Shown here in pieces: positions 36,016 to 43,818 of a stretch of 64,000 nt of DNA (positions are counted from its first letter, which is position 1; every line of letters begins with the position of its first letter). The stretch is from Chryseobacterium sp. CH21 (GTDB taxonomy: Bacteria > Bacteroidota > Bacteroidia > Flavobacteriales > Weeksellaceae): assembly GCF_004119445.1 (NCBI RefSeq), contig NZ_QICI01000101.1, forward strand, positions 1 to 64,000. Direction: 5' to 3'. A program made the translations under genes and the position numbers. A model generated the notes under the pieces. The model saw nothing but the letters and a program-made list of their open reading frames with translations. It did no database searches and was not told the origin of the DNA.

Positions 36016-36476
36016 AAAACCTTTTAGATTTATTAAAAACAATTCCCGATCCGGAAATTCCGGTAATCAATATTGTGGAATTAGGAATTGTAAGAGAAGC
36101 GAAAATTACTAGCGAAAATTCTTGCGAAGTAATCATTACACCTACTTATTCTGCCTGTCCAGCCATGTTTACCATTGAGGAGGACATTATTAAAATGATG
36201 AAAGAAAACGGATGGGATGCGAAAGTGGTAACCAAGATGTTTCCGATCTGGACAACAGACTGGATCACCGATGAAGCGAGAGAAAAACTTCGTGTTTACG
36301 GAATCACACCTCCTGAAAAAGGAGCAGACGAACACCACATCGGGAAACCGAAAAAATGCCCTCGTTGCGGTTCTGAGCATACCAAGCAGATCAGCAGATT
36401 TGGATCTACCTTGTGCAAGGCATCTTATCAGTGTTTGGACTGTCTGGAGCCGTTTGATTATTTTAAATGTCATTGA
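36012..36476 (+). CDS. paaD: Phenylacetate degradation protein PaaD
   Basis: A 154-aa MIP18/DUF59 family protein that helps mature the iron site or cluster of the epoxidase system. The N-terminal domain has LLKTIPDPEIPVINIVELGIV and YSACPAMF; the C-terminal zinc-ribbon-like tail has CPRCGSEHT and CLDCLEPFDYFKCH. No ATG is available; the frame begins at TTG 36012, which overlaps the lipoprotein TGA (TTGA). The usual MKNLLDLL start therefore seems to have lost its ATG when the lipoprotein gene was inserted. Translation by coupling is likely. Confidence 0.92.
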   Translation: MKNLLDLLKTIPDPEIPVINIVELGIVREAKITSENSCEVIITPTYSACPAMFTIEEDIIKMMKENGWDAKVVTKMFPIWTTDWITDEAREKLRVYGITPPEKGADEHHIGKPKKCPRCGSEHTKQISRFGSTLCKASYQCLDCLEPFDYFKCH

Positions 36477-36618
36477 TGGGTTATTAATCAATCCACAACA
36501 AACTTTACGGCTATGCAAAGCATAACGAAGGAATTGTTAGAATGTTAAATTATTAGAGGGTTACATTAATTTATATTGTTAAATTAGTGCGTTGTTAAAT
36601 AATAAATTAATAAAAACT
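36477..36618. repeat. paaD/paaG spacer with TGTTAAATTA-type repeat
   Basis: 142 bp without a gene. Variants of TTGTTAAATTA and TTGTTAGAATG recur on one strand (36532-36600). It looks like half of another stem-loop repeat; no inverted partner was found. Confidence 0.35.
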
Positions 36619-37419
36619 ATGTATACACAACTTGATATTGAAACGCATTTTGACGGGAAGCTTAAAATCGCATATCTGAATCAACCTGAAACCATGAACG
36701 CCCTTACCAAGCCGGCTTTATCGGATCTTAAAGATTTTGTTAAAGAATGCAGCGAAGACGAAACGGTAAGATGTGTGGCCATTTCCGGAAGAGGAAGAGC
36801 ATTTTGCTCAGGTCAGAATCTGGATGAAGCTTTTGTGGTAGGCAGAGAACACCATGATCACGACATCATCAGAAAAATTGTGGTAGACTATTATAACCCT
36901 TTAGTATTGGAAGTTACCCGTTGTAAAAAACCGGTTATTGCTTTAGTAAATGGTCCTGCAGTAGGAGCTGGAGCGATGCTGGCTTTAATTTCTGACTTCG
37001 TTTTAGCGAATGAAAAAGCGTATTTTGCTCAGGCATTTTCAAATATCGGATTAATTCCTGATACAGGAGGAACTTACTTCTTACCGAAGCTTTTAGGTAG
37101 ACAATTAGCCAATTATTTAGCATTTACAGGTAAAAAATTATCTGCAGAAGAATCTAAAGCGCATGGCCTTGTAGCAGAAGTGTTCACTGAAGAAGAATTC
37201 GTTCCAAAATCTATGGAAATTCTTGAAAGAATGGCGAACATGCCGACAGCGGCAATCAAACTTACGAAAAAAGCCTTTGCCAATTCTTATACCAACACAT
37301 TGAAAGAGCAGCTTGAACTGGAAGGAGATCTTCAGCAGGAAGCAGCAGGCACAGAAGACTTCATTGAAGGAGTAAATGCCTTTTTACAGAAAAGAAAACC
37401 TAATTATAAAGGAAAATAA
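36619..37419 (+). CDS. paaG: Enoyl-CoA hydratase/isomerase PaaG
   Basis: A 266-aa crotonase-fold enzyme that isomerises ring-1,2-epoxyphenylacetyl-CoA to the oxepin. Oxyanion-hole motifs GRGRAFCSGQNLDE and NGPAVGAGAMLALISDFVLA; active-site region FSNIGLIPDTGGTYFLP with an Asp as in PaaG. Start chosen at MYTQLD, conserved in the family, not the upstream frame extension. It is directly followed by the S23 element. Confidence 0.94.
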   Translation: MYTQLDIETHFDGKLKIAYLNQPETMNALTKPALSDLKDFVKECSEDETVRCVAISGRGRAFCSGQNLDEAFVVGREHHDHDIIRKIVVDYYNPLVLEVTRCKKPVIALVNGPAVGAGAMLALISDFVLANEKAYFAQAFSNIGLIPDTGGTYFLPKLLGRQLANYLAFTGKKLSAEESKAHGLVAEVFTEEEFVPKSMEILERMANMPTAAIKLTKKAFANSYTNTLKEQLELEGDLQQEAAGTEDFIEGVNAFLQKRKPNYKGK

Positions 37420-37421
37420 TT

Positions 37422-37834
37422 AATTTGAAAATGAGTTAATTTGAGAATTTGAAAATGAGAAATGACAAAGAAAATATTATTGTAAATAAGACTTTTGATT
37501 TTGCACTCAATATTATTGAGTTTTCAGAAGATTTATACGAGGATAAAAAATTTCCTTTGGCAAATCAAATTTTTAAATCAGGAACTTCGATTGGAGCCAA
37601 TGTTAGAGAGGCTCAAAATGCAGAAAGTAAGGCAGATTTTATTCATAAATTAAAAATTGCAGCTAAAGAAGCTGATGAGATAGAATATTGGCTTTTGCTG
37701 TGCTTAAAGTCTCCATATTTGAAATCTCCAAACGAAAAATTAATGTCTGATTTAAAGGAAATTCTATTAATTCTGTCTAAAATTATTTCAAGTTCAAAAT
37801 TAAAATAATTTTCAAATTAACTCATTTTCAAATT
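37422..37834. mobile_element. S23-type element: four-helix-bundle gene inside 28-nt inverted repeats
   Basis: The left end 37422-37449 and right end 37807-37834 are inverted copies with one mismatch in 28 nt. Between them is only the four-helix-bundle gene. The right repeat overlaps the gene's stop codon. Three gene-free spacers in the same operon (33047-33141, 34100-34186, 41274-41374) share the repeat sequence, so this looks like the full-length member of a family with miniature derivatives. Mobility is inferred from structure. Confidence 0.6.
37455..37808 (+). CDS. Four-helix-bundle protein (23S rRNA-intervening-sequence/S23 family)
   Basis: A 117-aa helical protein with the family signature PLANQIFKSGTSIGANVREAQNAESKADFIHKL and DEIEYWLLLCL. 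Relatives are encoded in intervening sequences of 23S rRNA genes in several bacteria and as stand-alone genes in Bacteroidota; their function is unknown. Related proteins (Avd) bind nucleic acid in diversity-generating retroelements. Start ATG at 37455 is chosen over an upstream TTG in the left repeat. It interrupts the paa operon. Confidence 0.9.
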   Translation: MRNDKENIIVNKTFDFALNIIEFSEDLYEDKKFPLANQIFKSGTSIGANVREAQNAESKADFIHKLKIAAKEADEIEYWLLLCLKSPYLKSPNEKLMSDLKEILLILSKIISSSKLK

Positions 37835-37848
37835 TTCAAATTTAAAAT

Positions 37849-38979
37849 ATGAATGTAGGAATTATCGGTGCCGGAACCATGGGAATCGGCATTGCACAAG
37901 TAGCCGCAACGAACGGATGCAAAGTTTGGGTGTATGACGCCAACGCAAAACAAGTAGAAACGGCAACGGTAGGTTTGGAAAAAACCTTGACCAAATTGGT
38001 TGATAAACAAAAAATTTTGGCCGAGAAAATGACTGAAATTTTAGCTAATATTTCCATTGCTACAGAATTGAAGGATTTCAAAGATTGTGAACTCATCATT
38101 GAAGCCATCATCGAAAACAAAGAGATCAAAACCAAAGTGTTTACAGAACTTGAAAACTATGTTTCAGAAAGCTGTGTTCTCAGTTCCAATACCTCATCTA
38201 TTTCTATCACCTCTCTGGGTGCAGAACTCAAGAAGCCGGAGCGTTTCATCGGAATTCACTTTTTCAATCCGGCTCCATTAATGCCTTTAGTGGAAGTTAT
38301 TCCATCCTTATTAACAGAAAAAACTTTAGCAGAAAAAATATACAACCTCATGAAAGAATGGGGGAAAACTCCTGTTATTGCCAAAGATATTCCAGGATTC
38401 ATTGTCAACAGAATTGCCAGGCCGTATTATGGAGAAGGCTTGAGAATTGTTGAAGAAAACATCGCCACACCGGAACAGGTGGATGAAGCCATGAAAACAT
38501 TGGGTAACTTCAAAATGGGACCTTTTGAATTGATGGACCTTATTGGAGTGGATGTCAACTTTGCGGTAACAACTACCGTTTACAAAGACTATTTCTACGA
38601 TCCGAAATACAAACCGTCTTTACTACAGCAAAGAATGTCTGAAGCCAAACTTCATGGCAGAAAAACTGGAAAAGGTTTCTACGATTACAGTGAAGGAGCA
38701 GAAAAACCTGTAGCTCAAAAAGATGATGCCTTATATCAGCAAATCTTTTTAAGAATTATATCAATGCTGATCAATGAAGCTGTTGAAGCCAAAAGATTAG
38801 GAGTTGCCAATGACGAAGATATCGAACTGGCAATGCAGAAAGGAGTTAATTATCCAAAAGGATTATTAAGCTGGGGCAAAGAAATCGGGTATGCAAAAAT
38901 TTCAGAAACCCTTCAGAATCTTTACGAAGAATATCAGGAAGAAAGGTACAGACAAAGTCCTTTGCTGAGAAAACTATAA
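37849..38979 (+). CDS. paaH: 3-hydroxyacyl-CoA dehydrogenase PaaH
   Basis: A 376-aa NAD-dependent enzyme that oxidises 3-hydroxyadipyl-CoA to 3-oxoadipyl-CoA. Rossmann motif GAGTMGIGIAQ at 8-18, catalytic His region IGIHFFNPAPLMPLVEV with Ser in NTSSISI, KDIPGFIVNRI, and two C-terminal helical domains (GPFELMDLIGVDVN). Length agrees with the longer flavobacterial PaaH form that has a third C-terminal helical region. Confidence 0.95.
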   Translation: MNVGIIGAGTMGIGIAQVAATNGCKVWVYDANAKQVETATVGLEKTLTKLVDKQKILAEKMTEILANISIATELKDFKDCELIIEAIIENKEIKTKVFTELENYVSESCVLSSNTSSISITSLGAELKKPERFIGIHFFNPAPLMPLVEVIPSLLTEKTLAEKIYNLMKEWGKTPVIAKDIPGFIVNRIARPYYGEGLRIVEENIATPEQVDEAMKTLGNFKMGPFELMDLIGVDVNFAVTTTVYKDYFYDPKYKPSLLQQRMSEAKLHGRKTGKGFYDYSEGAEKPVAQKDDALYQQIFLRIISMLINEAVEAKRLGVANDEDIELAMQKGVNYPKGLLSWGKEIGYAKISETLQNLYEEYQEERYRQSPLLRKL

Positions 38980-38999
38980 AGATTAACAGCATATTTATT

Positions 39000-39227
39000 A
39001 TGAGTAGGTCAAGGAGGAAAACTCCCATAACAGGAGTTACAACTGCAGTGACAGAAAAGGAAAATAAAAGAGATGCCAATCGAAAATTAAGAAGGTTGAA
39101 CAAAATCAAAATCCATAAAAGAGATTATGATTTATTTCAATTAAGAGAGATCTCAAATGTATGGGGGTTCGATAAAGATGGTAAATATTATGTCAAAAAT
39201 CCCAGCAAAAGATCTTTAATGAAGTAA
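39000..39227 (+). CDS. Small basic conserved protein of unknown function
   Basis: A 75-aa very basic protein (MSRSRRKTPITGVTTAVTE, then NRKLRRLNKIKIHKRDYD). The opening SRSRRKTPITG pattern occurs in small conserved proteins of several phyla that look RNA-binding. It lies between paaH and paaI, 20 bp after paaH, and is probably cotranscribed without a role in the pathway. Confidence 0.7.
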   Translation: MSRSRRKTPITGVTTAVTEKENKRDANRKLRRLNKIKIHKRDYDLFQLREISNVWGFDKDGKYYVKNPSKRSLMK

Positions 39228-39249
39228 ATGGAAAAAGAGATAAATTTTC

Positions 39250-39558
39250 ATGAATATAGATGAATTCAGAGCAGAGCTGGAGACCAGACTTTTAATTGAG
39301 AAACAGTATTTAACTCAGGAAGCTTCCGCTGTTGATAAGCAGGAAAGACTTGAGCTATTGGGTAAGTTTAATGAAAAATATAAAGAGTTGATCAAAAGAT
39401 TAGCCAACGAAAATGGAATTGATTTAAACGCTTCCTATCCCTCTGAAAATTCATCAGACTCAGAAAACCTTTCATACGAACAGATTATTCTTGGGAAAAC
39501 CATGAGTGTTTACGACAGATTATCAGATGAGCTGTATGAAGAAATAACAAACATATAA
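39250..39558 (+). CDS. Unknown 102-aa protein between paaH and paaI
   Basis: Mostly helical and acidic, no signal peptide or membrane segment, no family recognised (MNIDEFRAELETRLLIEKQY; a Ser/Asn-rich stretch near 60-72). It forms a two-gene insertion with the basic protein before it and lies 9 bp before the paaI start. Confidence 0.7.
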   Translation: MNIDEFRAELETRLLIEKQYLTQEASAVDKQERLELLGKFNEKYKELIKRLANENGIDLNASYPSENSSDSENLSYEQIILGKTMSVYDRLSDELYEEITNI

Positions 39559-39567
39559 TTAATAGAA

Positions 39568-39980
39568 ATGAATCCAAGACAAGTAGCAGATTATATGTTC
39601 AATCAGGATTATTTTCCCAATGGATGAATATCAAGATGATTGAAGTAAAAGAAAATTACTGTTTAATAGAAATGCCAATTAAGAAGGATATGCTGAATGG
39701 ACTTAAGACAGTTCACGGTGGAGTTACCTTTGCTTTTGCAGACTCTGCGCTGGCATTTTCCTCCAACAATACCGGAGATGCTGCAGTAGCATTGAACTGT
39801 ATCATCAACTTTACCAAAGCAGGAAAGGAAGGCGATGTTTTCAGAGCAGAAAGTGTTTTGGTCAATAATACAAGAAAAACAGCTGTTTATGACATTCAGA
39901 TTACCAATCAAAACAAAGAACTGATTGCAAAATTTGTAGGAACAGTTTACAAAATCGGAAAAAAAGTAACAGAATTATAA
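39568..39980 (+). pseudogene. paaI: Hydroxyphenylacetyl-CoA thioesterase PaaI, frameshifted near the start
   Basis: A hotdog-fold thioesterase that clears dead-end phenylacetyl-CoA derivatives. The catalytic region HGGVTFAFADSALAFSSN is intact. The true start at 39568 reads MNPRQVADYMFNQDYF and then runs to a stop; one extra base at TTTTCCC (39612-39618) would join it to QWMNIKMIEVKENY, giving 137 aa, the usual PaaI length. Read from the internal ATG at 39624 it would be 118 aa and lack the first helix. This is the same kind of break as in paaE. Confidence 0.8.
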
Positions 39981-39981
39981 T

Positions 39982-40061
39982 AAGCAGTAAGCTTGAAGCA
40001 ATAGGCAGTAAGCTTTTTTGAAGCTGATAGAGCCTGCTGCATATAGCTTAAAGCCTAAAGC
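39982..40061. repeat. Imperfect palindromic spacer (paaI/paaJ)
   Basis: The left half has AGCAGTAAGCTTGAAGCAATAGGC and the right half roughly its complement (GCCTGCTGCATATAGCTTAAAGC). A third stem-loop family within the operon. Confidence 0.45.
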
Positions 40062-40069
40062 AAATAAAA

Positions 40070-41275
40070 ATGAACAACGTATACATCATAGACTATGTGA
40101 GAACCCCCATTTCAAAATTACAGGGAGGGTTATCAGAAGTAAGAGCTGATGATTTAGCAGCTATTGTGATCAAAGAAGTGGTAGCAAGAAATCCTGAAGT
40201 TCCTGTAGAGGAAATTGAGGACGTTATTTTCGGATGTGCCAATCAGGCAGGTGAAGATAACAGAAACGTTGCAAGAATGGGACTTTTACTGGCAGGTCTT
40301 CCTTACAAAATTGGAGGAGAAACAGTCAACAGACTCTGTGCTTCCGGAATGTCTGCTGTAGCCAATGCATTCCGTTCCATTGCTGCTGGAGAAGGAGAAA
40401 TTTATATTGCAGGAGGAGTAGAGCATATGACACGTTCTCCTTATGTGATGTCAAAGCCAAGTGCTGCTTTCGGAAGAGACAGCCAGATGTTTGATACTAC
40501 TTTCGGATGGCGTTTCATCAACCCAAAAATGAAAGAAATGTATGGGGTTGACGGAATGGGAGAAACTGCAGAAAATTTAGCGGATATCCACCAGATCAAC
40601 AGAGAAGATCAGGATAAATTTGCCCTTTGGTCTCAGCAAAAAGCTACAAAAGCTCAGGAAAGCGGAAGACTGGCAGAAGAAATTGTAAAAGTTGAGATTC
40701 CTCAGAGAAAAGGAGATCCAATCGTTTTCGAAAAAGATGAATTCATTAAACCTACTTCATCTATGGAAGGATTGGCAAAACTTCGTCCGGCTTTTAGAAA
40801 AGAAGGAACTGTAACTGCTGGAAACGCTTCCGGAATGAATGATGGAGCAGCTGCTTTAATTTTAGCAAGCGAAGAAGCTGTCAAAAAATATGGGTTGAAA
40901 CCAAAAGCAAAAATTCTGGGATCTTCCGTAGCAGGTGTAGAACCAAGAATTATGGGGATCGGACCTGTAGAAGCTGCCCAAAAATTATTGAAACGATTAA
41001 ACCTTTCTCTGGAAGATATGGATATCATTGAATTAAACGAAGCATTTGCAGCACAAGCTCTGGCTGTCACCAGAAGTTTAGGTTTAAAAGATGATGACAC
41101 AAGAATAAATCCGAACGGAGGTGCTATTGCAATTGGCCATCCACTGGGAGTTTCCGGAGCGAGAATCGTAGGTTCTGCAGCAATAGAACTTCAGAAACAG
41201 AATAAAAAATATGCATTGTGTACCCTTTGTATCGGTGTAGGACAGGGATATGCAATGGTCATCGAACGAGTTTAA
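40070..41275 (+). CDS. paaJ: 3-oxoadipyl-CoA thiolase
   Basis: A 401-aa thiolase that splits 3-oxoadipyl-CoA into succinyl-CoA and acetyl-CoA and also acts on the dehydro intermediate. Nucleophile Cys90 (VNRLCASGMSA), the histidine in GGAIAIGHPLGVSG, and the second Cys in CTLCIGVGQG are present. The NEAFAAQ motif precedes them. The stop codon is part of the repeat at 41274. Confidence 0.96.
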   Translation: MNNVYIIDYVRTPISKLQGGLSEVRADDLAAIVIKEVVARNPEVPVEEIEDVIFGCANQAGEDNRNVARMGLLLAGLPYKIGGETVNRLCASGMSAVANAFRSIAAGEGEIYIAGGVEHMTRSPYVMSKPSAAFGRDSQMFDTTFGWRFINPKMKEMYGVDGMGETAENLADIHQINREDQDKFALWSQQKATKAQESGRLAEEIVKVEIPQRKGDPIVFEKDEFIKPTSSMEGLAKLRPAFRKEGTVTAGNASGMNDGAAALILASEEAVKKYGLKPKAKILGSSVAGVEPRIMGIGPVEAAQKLLKRLNLSLEDMDIIELNEAFAAQALAVTRSLGLKDDDTRINPNGGAIAIGHPLGVSGARIVGSAAIELQKQNKKYALCTLCIGVGQGYAMVIERV

Positions 41276-41374
41276 TTTGAAAATGTGCTAATTTGAGAAT
41301 TTGAAAATGATATTCAATATAATTTAAGTTAGCTCATTAATTTCCAAATTATCCCATTCTCAAATTTTCAAATT
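41274..41374. repeat. S23-type miniature inverted-repeat spacer (paaJ/paaY)
   Basis: AATTTGAAAATGTGCTAATTTG on the left, and CCAAATTATCCCATTCTCAAATTT-type complement on the right (split: CCAAATT, ATTCTCAAATT, TTCAAATT). It matches the S23 element ends and overlaps the paaJ stop codon. Confidence 0.6.
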
Positions 41375-41381
41375 AAAAAAT

Positions 41382-41975
41382 ATGAACATCTACTCATACC
41401 ACGGGATTCGTCCCATTATAAAGAAATCTGCTTACATTCATCCGCAGGCAGTCATTATCGGGAATGTAGAAATAGGTGAAGAAGTTTATATAGGTCCCAA
41501 CGCCGTAATTCGTGGTGACTGGGGAAAAATTATCATTAAAGATGGAGCTAACGTACAAGAAAACTGTACCCTTCACGTTTTCCCGAATATAGAAACCATA
41601 TTAGAAGAATCAGCACACATTGGACACGGCGCAATTATCCATTCGGGACATATTGGGAAAAATTGTCTGATCGGGATGAACTCGGTGGTAATGGATAAAG
41701 CTTACATCGGCGACGAAAGTATCGTTGGAGCATTAGCTTTTGTACCCGCAAACTTCAGATGTGAGCCAAGGAAACTGGTTGTGGGAAGCCCTGCAAAAGT
41801 GATTCGTGATGTTTCTGATGAAATGATTCACTGGAAAACAGAAGGAACAAAACTATATCAGGAGCTGGCAAGAGAAGGAAAAGAAGCTATTCTGCCTTGT
41901 GAACCTTTTACAGAATATGTTCAGCAGATTCCAACCAAAATTGTAGATTACAGCATCTGGGATGATATAAAATAA
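41382..41975 (+). CDS. paaY: PaaY hexapeptide-repeat thioesterase/carbonic-anhydrase-like protein
   Basis: A 197-aa left-handed beta-helix protein of the gamma-carbonic-anhydrase fold. Hexapeptide repeats run from IHPQAVIIGNVEIG to IGHGAIIHSGHIGKNCLIGMNSVVMD, with metal-binding His residues in LHVFP and HIGHGAIIHSGH. PaaY acts as a thioesterase that recycles CoA from stalled ring-cleavage products. Length normal. Confidence 0.93.
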   Translation: MNIYSYHGIRPIIKKSAYIHPQAVIIGNVEIGEEVYIGPNAVIRGDWGKIIIKDGANVQENCTLHVFPNIETILEESAHIGHGAIIHSGHIGKNCLIGMNSVVMDKAYIGDESIVGALAFVPANFRCEPRKLVVGSPAKVIRDVSDEMIHWKTEGTKLYQELAREGKEAILPCEPFTEYVQQIPTKIVDYSIWDDIK

Positions 41976-42003
41976 TGACCATTACAATTAAATATATACA
42001 AGA

Positions 42004-42036
42004 AAACCTAACAGGTTTCTAAAACCTGTTAGGTTT
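42004..42036. repeat. REP-like hairpin, left of the transposase
   Basis: Perfect 15-bp arms AAACCTAACAGGTTT and AAACCTGTTAGGTTT with a 3-base loop. Confidence 0.85.
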
Positions 42037-42059
42037 AAAATTTTAATATCGGATTTAAA

Positions 42060-42638
42060 ATGATTAATACAGAAAATTTTGAATTTGAAGGTACATATCA
42101 CATTTTCTCTCATGTAAATGGGACTGAAGTTATTTTTCGTGAACCATCAAATTATCAATTTTTTCTGGAAAAAGTAGAAAAATATATTCTTCCGGTCGCT
42201 GATATTTATGCTTATTGTCTATTACCTAATCATTTTCATTTGTTGTTAAGATTTAAGAATTTTGATGATGTGAATAGTGAAAATGAGCATCAGTTTTTAA
42301 TGAAGCATTTTGGTAATTTATTGAATGCTTATGCTAAAGCTTACAACAAAAAATATAATAGAAAAGGAGCTCTTTTTCTGAATGCGGTAAAAAGAAAGAA
42401 AATATCTGATGAAAAATATTTATTGAAAGTTTTCCATTATATCCATAATAATCCGGTTAATCACGGATTTGTAAATAAAATTGATCAATGGAAGCATTCT
42501 TCATATAATTCATATGTAAATCCTGAAAAAGAAAGTAAATTGAACAGAAAGGGAATCATGCAGTATTTTGATTCGGTAGAAGTTTTTAGAAATTATCATA
42601 AGTCTATTATTGAATATGATTTTTTAAATTTTGAATAA
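42060..42638 (+). CDS. REP-associated tyrosine transposase (Y1/IS200-like)
   Basis: A 192-aa single-strand DNA transposase. The HUH metal motif is HFH at 58-60 (LPNHFHLLL), and the nucleophile is Tyr127 in FHYIHNNPVNHG. YAYCLLPNHFH and the C-terminal WKHSSYNSY are typical RAYT features. Flanking hairpins are its expected substrates. The gene appears intact. Confidence 0.93.
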   Translation: MINTENFEFEGTYHIFSHVNGTEVIFREPSNYQFFLEKVEKYILPVADIYAYCLLPNHFHLLLRFKNFDDVNSENEHQFLMKHFGNLLNAYAKAYNKKYNRKGALFLNAVKRKKISDEKYLLKVFHYIHNNPVNHGFVNKIDQWKHSSYNSYVNPEKESKLNRKGIMQYFDSVEVFRNYHKSIIEYDFLNFE

Positions 42639-42650
42639 TTGCTAATAATC

Positions 42651-42683
42651 AAACCTAACGGGTTTTTAAAACCCGTTAGGTTT
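42651..42683. repeat. REP-like hairpin, right of the transposase
   Basis: Perfect 15-bp arms AAACCTAACGGGTTT and AAACCCGTTAGGTTT. It differs from the left hairpin by one base pair (A-T to G-C), changed in both arms. Confidence 0.85.
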
Positions 42684-42695
42684 AACAAAATAAAT

Positions 42696-43523
42696 ATGAT
42701 TAAAAAAATTGCGCTTGCATGCAGTATAATGTTTGCGGTAGGTTGTACGCTAACAGCACAGACCGTTACTACAAAACCGCTTACAATAGGAGAAGTGAGG
42801 ACCATTAAGTCCAAAACATTAAATGAAGACAGAACGCTGAATATTTATCTTCCACAGGGATATGATAAAACAAAATCATACCCGGTGATCTACTTGTTAG
42901 ATGGAAGTATGAACGAAGATTTTATTCACGTGACAGGGTTAGTACAATTCTTTAATCAGATGTATTCCATGCCGGAAACCATTGTGGTAGGAGTTGCTAA
43001 TGTAGACAGAAAAAGAGATTTTACTTTTCATACGGATTTAAAAGACTTACAGAAAGACTATCCTACAACAGGGCATTCTGATAAGTTTATTGAATTCGTT
43101 GAAAAAGAACTAAAGCCTTATGTGGAAAGCCAGTTTAAAACAACAGAAAAATACCTTTTCGGTCAGTCTTTGGGAGGACTTTTGGCAACAGAAATTCTTT
43201 TGAAGAAACCGGAAATGTTCAATAACTATTTTATCATCAGTCCAAGTTTGTGGTGGGATGATGAAAGTCTTTTAAAACAAGCTCCACAACTGCTTTCAAA
43301 ATCTCCGGATACGAAAAAGTTTGTCTATGTTTCTGTTGGAAAAGGAGAACACCCTCTAATGATAAAAGATGCTGAAGCTTTCTATGATGTTTTGAAAAAA
43401 GCAGGAAAGAAAAACTGGACATTGGAATATAAAATGATGGAAACAGACAATCATGCAACCATTCTTCACAGAAGCTTATATGAAGGATTAGTGAAAATGT
43501 TTCCTTATCAGGAACCGAAATAA
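42696..43523 (+). CDS. Secreted alpha/beta-hydrolase (esterase D/IroE-like)
   Basis: A 275-aa exported esterase. N-terminal signal (MIKKIALACSIMFAVGC), either lipoprotein type at VGC or cleaved after TAQ. Nucleophile in LFGQSLGGLLA (GxSxG), acid in the region after YVSVGKGEH, and His in ETDNHATIL. Family members hydrolyse siderophore or other ester bonds. Start chosen at MIKKIA; the open frame upstream passes through the REP hairpin. It is not part of phenylacetate chemistry as far as is known. Confidence 0.88.
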   Translation: MIKKIALACSIMFAVGCTLTAQTVTTKPLTIGEVRTIKSKTLNEDRTLNIYLPQGYDKTKSYPVIYLLDGSMNEDFIHVTGLVQFFNQMYSMPETIVVGVANVDRKRDFTFHTDLKDLQKDYPTTGHSDKFIEFVEKELKPYVESQFKTTEKYLFGQSLGGLLATEILLKKPEMFNNYFIISPSLWWDDESLLKQAPQLLSKSPDTKKFVYVSVGKGEHPLMIKDAEAFYDVLKKAGKKNWTLEYKMMETDNHATILHRSLYEGLVKMFPYQEPK

Positions 43524-43537
43524 ATCAGTTCCAGTTG

Positions 43538-43810
43538 ATGAATGTTCTGAAGAAATACTGGATCATAATATTGATTTTTATAATCGTTATGAATATTCTA
43601 GGGCTTTATATGGTAAAAGAGTCAATAGGAATTTCAGATGCTTTGGAACATGTTGAATCAGATGAGGTAATTGCTAAGCTAGAACGTAAAGATTATTTCT
43701 ATACATTATTTGTTGAAATCGTCATCATTTTAGACGGCTGGCTTTCACTTTTTATCCCTTATTTGATTATTAGAAACTTTATTAAAAAGATTAATCTAAG
43801 CAAAAAGTAA
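43538..43810 (+). CDS. Small membrane protein of unknown function
   Basis: A 90-aa protein with two membrane helices (about 7-25 and 60-80) joined by a charged loop. No family recognised. It follows the esterase by 14 bp and precedes paaZ by 8 bp. Start is ATG 43538; a TTG one codon upstream is unlikely. Confidence 0.75.
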   Translation: MNVLKKYWIIILIFIIVMNILGLYMVKESIGISDALEHVESDEVIAKLERKDYFYTLFVEIVIILDGWLSLFIPYLIIRNFIKKINLSKK

Positions 43811-43818
43811 AAAACTAT

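Larger units (their letters stand above)
42004..42683. mobile_element. REP/RAYT unit
   Basis: A single-gene element: REP-like hairpin, Y1 transposase gene, REP-like hairpin. It separates paaY from the esterase gene and paaZ. Confidence 0.75.

Noticed and set aside
39624..39980. PaaI as a naturally short 118-aa protein starting at the internal ATG
   Set aside because: The conserved N-terminal segment is present in another frame directly upstream and joins with a single-base correction.
40702..41100. 132-aa open frame antisense to the paaJ thiolase
   Set aside because: Shadow of a conserved gene; low-complexity Ser/Ala composition typical of antisense reading.
33047..41374. The repeated AATTTGAAAATG spacers as a CRISPR-like array
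   Set aside because: Copies are kilobases apart, are inverted pairs rather than direct repeats, and no cas gene is present.
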